From assembly GCA_031292035.1 (NCBI GenBank), contig JARLHX010000252.1, positions 27,755-91,754 of the forward strand: 64,000 nucleotides of DNA, given 5' to 3'. The notes beneath the pieces were generated by a model. That model did not search any database, was not told the DNA's origin, and saw only the letters and a program-made list of their open reading frames with translations. A program made the translations under genes and the position numbers. Positions 53,897 to 61,918 of the stretch are shown in pieces. The stretch comes from Negativicutes bacterium (GTDB lineage Bacteria; Bacillota_C; Negativicutes; Sporomusales_B; JARLHX01). Each line of letters starts with the position of its first letter. Within the stretch, counting starts at the first letter, position 1.

Positions 53897-54092
53897 TCGG
53901 TGGCTTTAAATTACCGTGAGGGAAATTTCTTGTTGTCGGCAGGAATTATTACCAGTAAAACGTAATATAGTAACAATAGGAAAATATAGTACGCAACTGC
54001 AGGCTAAAGACGGCAAAAAAAATTATTCTGATTCTCCGGGAGTCCTATGGAAGCTCTAACAACTCTATGGTAATATAACAATATAACCTAGA

Positions 54093-54104
54093 ATTCGACA
54101 AAAG
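54093..54104 (-). promoter_or_regulatory. Candidate Spo0A box
   Basis: On the minus strand this reads CTTTTGTCGAAT, matching the extended Spo0A box (TTTTGTCGAA). It lies 32 bases before the gene at 54136 and is the best such match in the window. Confidence 0.5.
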
Positions 54105-54135
54105 GTAGCGTAAGAATGAACAGGAGTGTCGTGAC

Positions 54136-54369
54136 ATGCAAGAATTGGATCTTTTCACCGCGGAATGGAGTGGTATGGTGCAGTTCGATACTTCCAGTGA
54201 CAAAATATATATCAATACCGACCGTGGTCATATTAAAGGCTCGTTGGTATTAGTGCGAAATGAAGACGGCACGGTGGCTCTTTATGTGCGGCACGAAAAA
54301 ATGATCGAAACTGTAAAAAGGGAAGAAGTCATGCAGTCATGGTTGCTCAAATTGGATGAAGCTTGGTAA
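54136..54369 (+). CDS. Small protein of unknown function
   Basis: A 77-aa soluble protein with beta-like segments (MVQFDTSSDKIYINTD, LVLVRNEDGTVALYVRH) and a C-terminal helix. ACAGGAGTG precedes the ATG; a good Spo0A-box match lies upstream and a strong terminator downstream. No family is recognised; sporulation-linked expression is an inference from the box. Confidence 0.6.
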   Translation: MQELDLFTAEWSGMVQFDTSSDKIYINTDRGHIKGSLVLVRNEDGTVALYVRHEKMIETVKREEVMQSWLLKLDEAW

Positions 54370-54410
54370 AAGAGCGACTACGGCAAATAAAATAAAGTGA
54401 ACGGCAGACC

Positions 54411-54453
54411 AACCTCGCCCAAAGGAGATCCCCTTTGCTGGCGAGGTTTTTTA
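54411..54453 (+). terminator. Rho-independent terminator
   Basis: AACCTCGCC (54411-54419) and GGCGAGGTT (54440-54448) with inner AAAGG/CCTTT pairing, followed by TTTTTA. Confidence 0.9.
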
Positions 54454-54628
54454 TTTTCTGTCTACCGGTCAAAGCACAAACGGTAAGTTTTTTTAAAAAA
54501 AATCACAAAATAAATGGAAAATTTCACCAGTCGTCACCATTCGACTTTATTTTCTCTGGCGTTATGATGATATTAAATATAAAATTAAAGTAATTCGAAA
54601 ATAATACAAATTAATGGAGGCGCTTAGG

Positions 54629-54901
54629 GTGGGGCAGGCAAATGTGGAAGAACTCCGAAAGGCGAATGCAGTTCCGTTTAGAGTAGTGGATTGGTTGGAG
54701 CAGTTAACGCCTGTGGTCGTCCATGATGAATGGGGGACGATGTACAAGGGACGAATATTGGCCCAGGATTCTTATGGAACGTTTGCCGCTATCGTTGGCA
54801 CGACCGATCGGCTGTTGAACACACATGCCGCGACGCCTTCAGAACAATCGCCATATCGAATTTTGAAAATTGACGGCAAGGTGCTGGCTTTCAGCAAATA
54901 G
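54629..54901 (+). CDS. Small protein of unknown function
   Basis: A 90-aa protein. GTG 54629 lies eight bases after GGAGG; the ATG at 54614 overlaps that ribosome-binding site and is less likely. Sequence (VDWLEQLTPVVVHDEWGTMYKGRIL) suggests a small beta-barrel-like fold. It lies in a run of short genes in the same direction. Function unknown. Confidence 0.55.
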   Translation: MGQANVEELRKANAVPFRVVDWLEQLTPVVVHDEWGTMYKGRILAQDSYGTFAAIVGTTDRLLNTHAATPSEQSPYRILKIDGKVLAFSK

Positions 54902-54959
54902 TTCCTGCCGGAAAGAACGATTGGTATAAAGTGTTAGAAAAGCAGTGGAGGGGAACAAT

Positions 54960-55145
54960 ATGGTTGGCGAGCTGATCGGGAAACGAAATATGGATATGCT
55001 GGCAGATGCAAGTACGGCTAGCTCCGAGACGGTCTATCTTACCCTGGAAGGGAAAAAAGTGGGGCGGGAAGATGCCCGTAAAGTGATGACCATTTACCGG
55101 GATAATAATGCCAAAGCCATTCGCTATGTTTTGACCTTTTTATGA
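54960..55145 (+). CDS. Small protein of unknown function
   Basis: A 61-aa protein (MVGELIGKRNMDMLADASTA, ending AIRYVLTFL). GTGGAGGGG precedes ATG 54960. It may be cotranscribed with the 90-aa gene 58 bases upstream. No recognised domain. Confidence 0.5.
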   Translation: MVGELIGKRNMDMLADASTASSETVYLTLEGKKVGREDARKVMTIYRDNNAKAIRYVLTFL

Positions 55146-55265
55146 ACAGATAGCGGCGCCTCCCGGGCGACTGCGACCGAATTGGCAGATTGCCCGGCGG
55201 GCCGGATATTCATTTATAAACCAGAAAACCACAGGGAAACGTGAGCAGTGAATCATTGACGGTTG

Positions 55266-55294
55266 TTGACATATTATGCTGGAGGTATTATAGT
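55266..55294 (+). promoter_or_regulatory. Sigma-A type promoter of the riboswitch operon
   Basis: TTGACA (55266-55271), 17-base spacer, TATAGT (55289-55294). Transcription would start close to 55301, just before the riboswitch aptamer. Confidence 0.7.
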
Positions 55295-55309
55295 TATAAA
55301 TGTAGAGAA

Positions 55310-55400
55310 AAAAATATATTTGGCAAACTTGCTGAAAAGCAAGGACGCAAAGCTATGGGTCTAAGGACGATGAGTCTATGACTGCCAGGTTGCTGTTTAC
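55310..55400 (+). promoter_or_regulatory. c-di-GMP-I (GEMM) riboswitch aptamer
   Basis: The sequence follows the GEMM-I consensus: GGCAAAC, stem CTTGCT-GAAA-AGCAAG with a GAAA tetraloop, the hallmark GGACGCAAAGCTATGGGTCT, and the 3' block GACTGCCAGGTTGCTG that carries the tetraloop receptor. The base at the ligand-contact position just before GGCAAA appears to be U by hand alignment rather than G or A. A terminator hairpin at 55420 follows, forming the expression platform. Confidence 0.88.
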
Positions 55401-55419
55401 ATGGACGAGTCCAGTTCAG

Positions 55420-55446
55420 AGCCAGGCTTATGCGTGGCTTTTTATG
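55420..55446 (+). terminator. Expression-platform terminator of the riboswitch
   Basis: AGCCAGGC (55420-55427) and GCGTGGCT (55432-55439) with a TTAT loop and one mismatch, followed by TTTTTAT. Placed 20 bases after the aptamer, it is the expected switch between termination and read-through. Confidence 0.75.
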
Positions 55447-55469
55447 TTGTGAAAATGGGAGGGTGTCAG

Positions 55470-55667
55470 ATGCCGGGTCAGGAGAAAATATGCAAGCAGC
55501 GTATTATCAATCATTGGCCAGAACTGGAAAACATCATTCTTTCGTCGGCCGCTGGCGAAGAGTCCGCTGAAGAGGCGAAGGAACAAGTTAACCAATGCGA
55601 GAAGGCCGTTCTGGGCCGAAAAGGTCAGACTCAATCAGGGCCGAGTTGCACAGCTAACAAAAATTAG
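55470..55667 (+). CDS. 65-aa riboswitch-controlled protein
   Basis: A small, helical, charged protein (MPGQEKICKQRIINHWPELE, then an Ala/Glu-rich helix AAGEESAEEAKEQVNQ) with three cysteines and no membrane segment. TGGGAGGGTG precedes ATG 55470; the upstream in-frame ATG (55401) lies inside the riboswitch and is unlikely. It is the first gene under c-di-GMP riboswitch control and is followed 20 bases later by the zinc-ribbon-like gene. Function unknown. Confidence 0.65.
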   Translation: MPGQEKICKQRIINHWPELENIILSSAAGEESAEEAKEQVNQCEKAVLGRKGQTQSGPSCTANKN

Positions 55668-55687
55668 TCTGGTATGGAGATGGTAGC

Positions 55688-55867
55688 ATGTACACTCGGG
55701 TAACACATGAATGCGGCGGACACGCCCATCTTGTCGGAAAGCCACTGGTTATCGGTTGGAATATGTATTGCTGTGACCGGTGTGCGCACGTCTTTCAAAA
55801 ATGGGTTACCAAAGAAATGCTGGAGACTAAACCGCGCTTTGGTGATTATAATTTCCGCAAAAAGTGA
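55688..55867 (+). CDS. 59-aa zinc-ribbon-like protein
   Basis: A very small protein with His/Cys motifs HECGGHAH and MYCCDRCAHVFQKW, arranged as a probable zinc ribbon. GGAGATGG precedes the ATG. It is the second gene of the riboswitch operon, and its stop codon is next to the operon's terminator hairpin. It may bind nucleic acid or a partner protein; I know no function for it. Confidence 0.6.
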   Translation: MYTRVTHECGGHAHLVGKPLVIGWNMYCCDRCAHVFQKWVTKEMLETKPRFGDYNFRKK

Positions 55868-55893
55868 CCGGAGACAATCCGGTCTTTTTTTTT
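55866..55893 (+). terminator. Rho-independent terminator
   Basis: GACCGGA (55866-55872) and TCCGGTC (55878-55884) followed by eight or more T; it overlaps the stop codon of the 59-aa gene. Confidence 0.9.
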
Positions 55894-55945
55894 GCGGAAA
55901 TTTATCTTGAGGGTAAAAATAGGAGGATGAATCGCGATAATTATT

Positions 55946-55969
55946 ATTCAATAAAAAAAAATATTGAAT
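55946..55969. promoter_or_regulatory. Inverted repeat upstream of the PNPOx-like gene
   Basis: ATTCAATA (55946-55953) and TATTGAAT (55962-55969) around an A-rich spacer; a possible operator. No regulator can be assigned. Confidence 0.35.
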
Positions 55970-56063
55970 TCAATTGCCATCACTTCGGCGCTTTGGTAAA
56001 CTATAGGTAAAGCAAGGCCTGTCTGGGCAGGAAAGAATCTGAGTTTGGGGAGGGTGAACCGCG

Positions 56064-56528
56064 ATGTATGAACAAGAGGTCATCAACCTGGTGAAAAACA
56101 ATACCGCGTTTATGGGAACGGTGGACGGCCATAGACCTCGGGTGAGGCCGATGAAGCCTTATGTCGACGAGGCCGGACACATTTGGCTGATCAGTGCCGC
56201 CAAGACGAAGAAGGTTGCTGAAATCGAAGAAAATCCGCGGGTTGAATTGTGTGTGCAGGGACAGGGCGAATTTGTCCAGATTTTTGGCCGTCTGAAGCCT
56301 GTCAAACCTGAGGCTGAATTGCTCAAGACTATTTTTGCCGCGCTGCCAGCCATGACGAACTATTTTTCCGGACCGGACGACCCGAATGTCGTCATCTATC
56401 GCATGACGGTTCACGAGGTTTTTTATGCCAACCAGCAGCATGTCTTAACCACTAATGTCAATCTAGACACAGAACCTGACTGGGATCGGGAAGTATCTTT
56501 GTGTCCCGGCGGCTTTTGCCTGGACTGA
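56064..56528 (+). CDS. Pyridoxamine 5'-phosphate oxidase-like FMN protein
   Basis: A 154-aa split-barrel flavoprotein. MGTVDGHRPRVRPMKPYVDEAG and IWLISAAKTKKVAEIEENPRVEL are typical of the family. Such proteins bind FMN or F420-like cofactors and often act as stress or nitroreductase-like enzymes; true PNPOx activity is unlikely. A GGGGAGGGTG ribosome-binding site precedes the ATG. A terminator at 56574 separates it from the convergent chemoreceptor. Confidence 0.82.
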   Translation: MYEQEVINLVKNNTAFMGTVDGHRPRVRPMKPYVDEAGHIWLISAAKTKKVAEIEENPRVELCVQGQGEFVQIFGRLKPVKPEAELLKTIFAALPAMTNYFSGPDDPNVVIYRMTVHEVFYANQQHVLTTNVNLDTEPDWDREVSLCPGGFCLD

Positions 56529-56573
56529 CTTGAGAAATTTGAGCTCAAATATTCTGATATACTAGAAATAAAA

Positions 56574-56603
56574 ATGACGCTCCGCATTTTACGGGGCGTC
56601 ATT
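56574..56603. terminator. Bidirectional terminator
   Basis: AATGACGC-CCG and CGG-GCGTCATT form a near-perfect stem between convergent genes; the T-tract is best on the minus strand. Confidence 0.75.
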
Positions 56604-56609
56604 GCTTGT

Positions 56610-57731
56610 CTATCGTGATTTTCCTTCTGCCAGATCGAGCAGTTGTTGGCCAACCGTCCGCAGGGCCTCGAGCATATGGGCGATCTCTTGGGTGGCCTTG
56701 GCTAGTTCCTGTGAGATCAGATTGCCCTGTTCGACATTGTTCTGCACCTGGCCGACCGACTGACTGAACCGGAGAAGCATGGTGTTGATGTTTCCGGCGC
56801 TGCGCTGACTCTCATCCGCCAGTTTGCGGACTTCATCGGCCACCACCGAGAATCCCCGGCCGTGCTCGCCGGCACGAGCCGCCTCGATCGCGGCGTTCAG
56901 ACCAAGGAGATTGGTCTGCTGAGCCACTCGGCGGATAATGTCAAGGATTTGGGTGGTATTGGCCACCTCCTGTGAGGCGGTATTGGCGATATTGGACGAT
57001 TGCTGGCTGCTGGCGGCCAGCTCTTGTGCCGACGCGGTCATCTTTTCGACAGCAGTAGCCGCCTGTTCGATATCCTGATAGAGATCGGTCACATACCGCC
57101 GGATTTGCTGAGCCTTCTCGCTGTCGCGCAGCCGCTCGTCTTCCTGGGCTTTGGCGATCTTCAGAGCTTCGTTGACTGCCTTTTTGATAGCCTCTGAGCC
57201 CGAGTCGAGAAATTCAACAGTCAACCCCTGAGCCTTTGCCATGTCGGCGGCGGTTTTATCACCGACAAAGCCTTTGATGCCAGACCGGGAAAGTTGATCA
57301 AGCATCGGCTTAATTTCTGAAACACTCCGCCACGGCCGCATAACAATCCGGGTGCTTCCTACATCAAGATCCTGGTTGCTGTCACCAATCAAGGCTTGGT
57401 TGGCTAAAAGACCGATTCGGTCATGCCCGGCGCTGGCAAGCTTGTGGACAGGCCCCAAAATGTCGCAGAAGGCGGCGGTGACGGTGACGACCGGTCTGCT
57501 GCTGCTTTTGGCCAAGGCTTCTGCCGTCCCGCCCCGGCTGATAAAGACACCGATCTCGGGATTGGCGCGGGCCAGTCCTGGCGCGTCGTCAATACTGCTG
57601 CTTTCCACCCGGATGTTGATGCCCGCAACCGAATAACCAGAATCAGTAACCTTAGTACCCATTTCGGAGAGAACCTTCTTGGCGGCTGTCGCAACAATTG
57701 GGGAAGGTGCCACGAAAAGGATCGATTCCAC
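56610..57731 (-). CDS. Cytoplasmic chemoreceptor with PrpR_N sensor domain
   Basis: A 373-aa protein without membrane segments. Residues about 1-195 match the PrpR_N sensor ([44 protein letters not shown]), known from propionate-catabolism activators. Residues about 205-373 are an MCP signalling domain with the tip [19 protein letters not shown]. It starts with GTG (57731) behind AGGAGGG, which overlaps the stop codon of the recombinase gene upstream. A soluble receptor for an internal organic-acid signal is a reasonable inference. Confidence 0.85.
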   Translation of the reverse strand: MESILFVAPSPIVATAAKKVLSEMGTKVTDSGYSVAGINIRVESSSIDDAPGLARANPEIGVFISRGGTAEALAKSSSRPVVTVTAAFCDILGPVHKLASAGHDRIGLLANQALIGDSNQDLDVGSTRIVMRPWRSVSEIKPMLDQLSRSGIKGFVGDKTAADMAKAQGLTVEFLDSGSEAIKKAVNEALKIAKAQEDERLRDSEKAQQIRRYVTDLYQDIEQAATAVEKMTASAQELAASSQQSSNIANTASQEVANTTQILDIIRRVAQQTNLLGLNAAIEAARAGEHGRGFSVVADEVRKLADESQRSAGNINTMLLRFSQSVGQVQNNVEQGNLISQELAKATQEIAHMLEALRTVGQQLLDLAEGKSR

Positions 57732-57743
57732 GCTGAATCCCTC

Positions 57744-59186
57744 CTACTCAAAAGTTATATGGACTTGGTTTTCCTTGTTTCGAGTCGCTTTAACCTTTAA
57801 TCCGCTTCGAAGAATAACGCCGTGTTTTTGTTCGAGCGTCACGGCGGCGCTCAATTCATCCAGTGATAAAGTGACAACAGGTCTTATATTGATCGTGGAT
57901 CGGGCCGATTCCAATGCTTGTTGCAGTTTTTTCAATTCTTTTTGACTAAACTTGTTAGCTACATTAAACTCGTCATCAGATAAAGAGTTTTCCGTGACGT
58001 ATTGCTTGTGTAAATTATTTCTTTTGCGTTCAGTATCGGCGATCTTTTTTTCCAAAGCATCGATTTCATCCGTTATTTTATTCTTTTTGTCTCCAATTAT
58101 GTAGGTACCATTATTCTTGGTTGATAGCTCTAATACCTTCTGCCAAACGTTATCTTCGAATTCATTAGCTTTTATTGGTCGATTAACGCATCGATCATTG
58201 GCATAAAACTGGTATCGATTTTTCGCGCAGACGTAGTATCTGTAACCTTCTTCAGTTGTTCGGATGGTCATAGACATATTGCAATAGCCGCATTTAAGGA
58301 TTCCGGATAGAAGATAGTCTTGTTGTAATTTTCTTTTTGGAGCGTGGAAATTGTCTTCGCGAAGTTTTTTTGCAATCAGCCATGTTTCTTTGGTGATGAT
58401 CTTGGGGATCGTAACAGCTATCTGCTCTTCTTTTGGCCTTATTACTTCGTGCGACTGGTGTTGATTGTATCTTTTGCTTTGAGTGACGAACTGCCAGAGA
58501 GTGCCACAATATCGTTCATTCGCTATAATACGGTAGATATGATTAGGGATGAAAGGTTTCCCTTGGCGATTATAAATTCCTTCTGCATTTAATTTACTTA
58601 CAATATCCAGTGTGGTGTGTCTTGAGAGGTACAGTTCGTACATTTTTTTGACACCAATGGCTTCAGCTTCGTTAATAATATATGTACTATTTTGTGCATC
58701 CCAGTCGTAACCGTAAGGAGTCACTGAGTTCAATACTTTGCCCTTTTTGACTTTTCCGCGTTTTCCTTCCATCGTTCTCGTAAAAATAATGTCCCTTTCC
58801 AGTTCTGCTATGCTTGCCTTCAAGTTTGAAACAAATTTGCCCATAGGGTGAGACCTGTCGTCATCGCCAGTCACATAATGCCGTGCAATATCATATTTAT
58901 CTAATTCTGCTTGTAGGGCTAAGGCTTGTTCAGTATTGCGACTCAAGCGGTCTGGGTCTTTCATTATCACAACTTTAACGATACCCTTGTGGATATCTGT
59001 CATAAGTCTGTTTAGCTCGGGGCGGTCGCGGAAACTTCCTGATTGCCCTTCATCACGATAGATTTGGAAAGGGGCGTTATACCCTTTTGTTTCGGCTAAT
59101 TTCTGGCACTCTAAATTTTGCTCATCAAGACTGTATCCATGTTTTGCTTGCTCATCAGTCGATACGCGGAGATAAATGGCTATCAT
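57744..59186 (-). CDS. Large serine recombinase
   Basis: A 480-aa site-specific recombinase: resolvase-type catalytic domain (Ser9 in YLRVSTDEQ, RLSRNTEQ arginines), recombinase domain, zinc ribbon (CGYCNMSMT ... CAKN ... CVN) and a long coiled coil (about 390-440). It is probably the integrase of the AT-rich mobile element that extends to the right. Its TAG stop overlaps the ribosome-binding site of the chemoreceptor gene, so the element boundary and att core are likely near 57732-57750. GAGGAAA precedes the ATG. Confidence 0.92.
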   Translation of the reverse strand: MIAIYLRVSTDEQAKHGYSLDEQNLECQKLAETKGYNAPFQIYRDEGQSGSFRDRPELNRLMTDIHKGIVKVVIMKDPDRLSRNTEQALALQAELDKYDIARHYVTGDDDRSHPMGKFVSNLKASIAELERDIIFTRTMEGKRGKVKKGKVLNSVTPYGYDWDAQNSTYIINEAEAIGVKKMYELYLSRHTTLDIVSKLNAEGIYNRQGKPFIPNHIYRIIANERYCGTLWQFVTQSKRYNQHQSHEVIRPKEEQIAVTIPKIITKETWLIAKKLREDNFHAPKRKLQQDYLLSGILKCGYCNMSMTIRTTEEGYRYYVCAKNRYQFYANDRCVNRPIKANEFEDNVWQKVLELSTKNNGTYIIGDKKNKITDEIDALEKKIADTERKRNNLHKQYVTENSLSDDEFNVANKFSQKELKKLQQALESARSTINIRPVVTLSLDELSAAVTLEQKHGVILRSGLKVKATRNKENQVHITFE

Positions 59187-59201
59187 TTCGGATTTCCTCT
59201 A

Positions 59202-59566
59202 CTATTTCTTTGTGAAGGGGAGTACTTTTGCTAACGTGCTATCACCTGTCACTGGAATATCACCGGACACATAATATAGCTTGACATTATATTGATCTAA
59301 TTCCTGCTGGAAAGTTGAATGAAATACAGCGTCACGGCTCAGACGGTCCGGAGAGCTGATGATGACAATTTTTATAATACCTTTTTGAATATTCATCATT
59401 AATTTGGTTAGACCGTGACGGTCGATTAGACTGCTCGACTGACCTTCGTCGGTGTAGATTTCGATGCGGTGTCTAAGGTTATTCTTTTTGACTAATCCCT
59501 GGCATTTTTCAATTTGATCCTCAAGACTAGAACATGTACCTGAAACTCTTAATAGATGGCTATCAT
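59202..59566 (-). pseudogene. Broken serine recombinase N-terminal fragment
   Basis: The frame begins ATG-ATA-GCC-ATC-TAT like the intact recombinase, then needs a one-base shift (one T missing) to continue as LRVSGTCSSLEDQIEKCQ and EIYTDEGQSSSLIDRHG. It then runs through KIVIISSPDRLSRD and stops after VLPFTKK, where the intact protein continues. It is therefore both frameshifted and truncated at about 120 codons. Its ATG overlaps the stop of the XRE gene (ATGA), suggesting the original operon order. Confidence 0.75.
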
Positions 59567-60234
59567 TTTGAATTTACCTCCTCTATATTTCTATTCGGAA
59601 CAAAGGGTTTAATTTTGATTTCTAACAGCCATGTATTTCCGTATGTGTTATCTAAAAAGTACGCCAGCAAATCGGAGGTCTCTTTATTTTCTTCCAGTAG
59701 AATTTTCATGAATGTAACTCGATCCTTATCTGTGAACTCTCTACCCAATATTTCTCGGAAGCGAAGTTCGAAAAATTTTTCTATTTCAATACCTGTTTGA
59801 TTATCGCGACACCTTAAAGAATTATGGAGTATGGAAGAGCCATACCAATATTCACTGGTTAGGTCGGCGTCATTTTGGGCTACTGTCAATCGCTCCGTCT
59901 TCATTTTTCTGAACTGAGCATGGTTTAATCGGTGCCCTCCAAGTGATGTAGGTATTGGTTCGAGAGAATCTGGATCGAAACCTATTCGAATGGCGTCGGC
60001 TTTAACGCGTGGGAATAATTTCTTGCTCCCAGACAACTTATGGGCTTCTTCGAGCGATAGTCCAAGTCTTTTGGATATGCCGATGAGTGTCCCGATGCGT
60101 AATTCCATTGGACCTTCGGTTTTCATTATTTTTGCCAATTGTGGATGGCTCACGTTAGTTACTGCTGCAAAGTCACGAATGGACATATTCAGCCTGGATT
60201 TTTCCTTTAATAATAGTTGTGCTAAAGCATTCAT
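59563..60234 (-). CDS. XRE-family regulator
   Basis: A 223-aa protein with an N-terminal helix-turn-helix (SIRDFAAVTNVSHPQLAKIM) and a C-terminal region of unknown fold. ATG 60234 has AAGGGTGA seven bases upstream; GTG 60240 is too close to this site. It probably is the repressor or activator of the mobile element and is translationally coupled to the broken recombinase gene. Confidence 0.75.
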   Translation of the reverse strand: MNALAQLLLKEKSRLNMSIRDFAAVTNVSHPQLAKIMKTEGPMELRIGTLIGISKRLGLSLEEAHKLSGSKKLFPRVKADAIRIGFDPDSLEPIPTSLGGHRLNHAQFRKMKTERLTVAQNDADLTSEYWYGSSILHNSLRCRDNQTGIEIEKFFELRFREILGREFTDKDRVTFMKILLEENKETSDLLAYFLDNTYGNTWLLEIKIKPFVPNRNIEEVNSK

Positions 60235-60403
60235 TTTCACTCACCCTTGTAACAATGGATTATACAATAATAATACAGATTATAAAACGATCTCGCAAGC
60301 GGAAATAGCCAATTTTCAATAAAGACTTATTGTTTATTTTAAATATTCTTGTGTCTGAAATTACTTGTAGAATAATTTACTTGTGTGGTGGGAATTAATG
60401 GGT

Positions 60404-60433
60404 TTTACAATGTATTTTAAAGTGTGCTATAAT
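60404..60433 (+). promoter_or_regulatory. Sigma-A type promoter
   Basis: TTTACA (60404-60409), 18-base spacer, TATAAT (60428-60433), pointing toward the 43-aa gene at 60578. Confidence 0.55.
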
Positions 60434-60577
60434 ACGTAGTGCGGGCTGTTGCCATTGAACACATGTCCCTTTACCCAACTCGGACTCGCCGATCCAATGG
60501 TTTCATCGATGTTCTGTATAGTGGATGCAATCGAAGTAAGCCGAAGAGATAACCGAATATTAATAGGAGGAGTGCTT

Positions 60578-60709
60578 TTGAAGGCTGAGTACATCTTTGT
60601 CATCTGTGATGAAGCTGTGGTTCACGCTAAGTGTGAACAGGTCATCGAACTGATGACCGAGTTGATAGCAGACCAAACCAAAAATGCAGAGTCGCACCTA
60701 GCGGCATAA
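60578..60709 (+). CDS. 43-aa element-encoded peptide
   Basis: A short frame starting TTG behind AGGAGGAG (60565-60572): KAEYIFVICDEAVVHAKCEQ followed by a short helix (VIELMTELIADQT). A promoter lies at 60404. It is soluble with two cysteines. No family is recognised. Confidence 0.5.
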   Translation: MKAEYIFVICDEAVVHAKCEQVIELMTELIADQTKNAESHLAA

Positions 60710-61296
60710 CCACCGAACATAACGAGCAGGGATTGCGTTTTACAGCCGTTCTTGCTCTAATATTATAGAAAATACCTGACTCGCATGTATTGAACTGTTG
60801 GACGACTACCCCGGAGTGGATCGGAAGTATAGTGTGGGTTAACGGGCTATTACTAGGTTCGTTATCTGGATGTGCTTGGCACAATCTTGGCATGTTGTGG
60901 CTTCAGGGCTGCAAGATTTCACCAGTTTCCGGCAATGATGTGGAATAGGGTTTATGATGATGGGAATCTTGGTGTGTCAGCTTGAGCTTCTAAATAATAT
61001 TTTTATATTTCTGCTATTTTTGATAAGTGGCAGATGATCTATAAAGCAGCATTCTAATAAAAATAACCTGTAGTACCTAAGAACTAAATGTTTCTGCTGA
61101 ATGATCAGAGAGAAGAATCTGATTTCGATTATGACAATAAAGAAACAAGGATAAACAGGGGATTTACCCAAGCCGGCCTTGTTTCTTTATCACAAAAGTA
61201 GTTCTGTACTGGAGTGCCTCTTTTCTCAGTACTCTTATCTGAGGTTGTGATCATCGTTAATATGCTTGAGGCAGTTTAACTTGTCGAATTGGTAGG
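60710..61296. other. Gene-poor region of the mobile element
   Basis: 587 bases, AT-rich, without a supported gene. Visible structure is a 14-bp perfect inverted repeat ATAAAGAAACAAGG (61137-61150) / CCTTGTTTCTTTAT (61177-61190) with a 26-base loop, which may act as a terminator for the minus-strand gene or as a binding site. Confidence 0.5.
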
Positions 61297-61852
61297 CTAG
61301 TGCAGAACTGGCAACCATGAAATATGAGTCATCAATACCAAGGAAATATTACTCGACAAAAATTCTTTAGGATTGGCTAATCCCTTGTCGGGATAGAAGC
61401 TTTCATTAAAAATGTCCCGAGCTAAATACAATAGTCGACGTTTAGTGGAACCCAAAGAGGGGGTTACCTCTTTAAAAATCAAATCCCACTTGATGTCATA
61501 CGGTCCAACATAACGTGTCCAGTCTGATAGATCGATAGCTGATAGGATGTATAACGCTGTCATAAAGTCTTTGTCGTCTTTTTTGCTGACGATACTCGCT
61601 AGGTTTGAAAAATGGTACGATGGCCCTCAGAAACAAAAATAGTGTAGATTCCGTCATTGGATTTCCTCCGTTGATTTCTTTTGCACTTTTTATCCGCTTT
61701 CTCAGGAATTCGTCTAAATCGTTCATTCCAATACGATATTCGCGGCCCAAATTTACGGCAGTCAAAAGGTCGTTCCTGATCCAGCGCTGCACGGCGTGCT
61801 TTGGCACTCGCAAAAGTTCGCTTATGGTGTCAGTTAAATAGTAGCTTCCCAC
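61297..61852 (-). pseudogene. Excisionase-like gene with probable frameshift
   Basis: The first frame (61852 down) encodes an excisionase/MerR-like DNA-binding start, TDTISELLRVPKHAVQRWIR, then drifts after IVPFF into unlikely sequence and stops at 61496. A second frame, open from about 61600 and with ATG 61563, continues with well-behaved sequence (SNLASIVSKKDDKDFMTAL, then YILSAIDLSDWTRYVGPYD). Dropping one T in a TTTTT run (near 61607) joins them into one protein of about 185 aa. It may be a real mutation, a read error or two separate genes. Confidence 0.5.
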
Positions 61853-61918
61853 GCAATTATCACCCCGCTATATGCCCCTTATCATATACTGAAAGGTTCT
61901 GATGGATCAATATAGGTA

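Noticed and set aside
55927..56010. AGGAGG directly followed by ATG and a 27-codon frame
   Set aside because: There is no spacing between the AGGAGG and the ATG, the peptide is low-complexity and ends before the next gene without structure.
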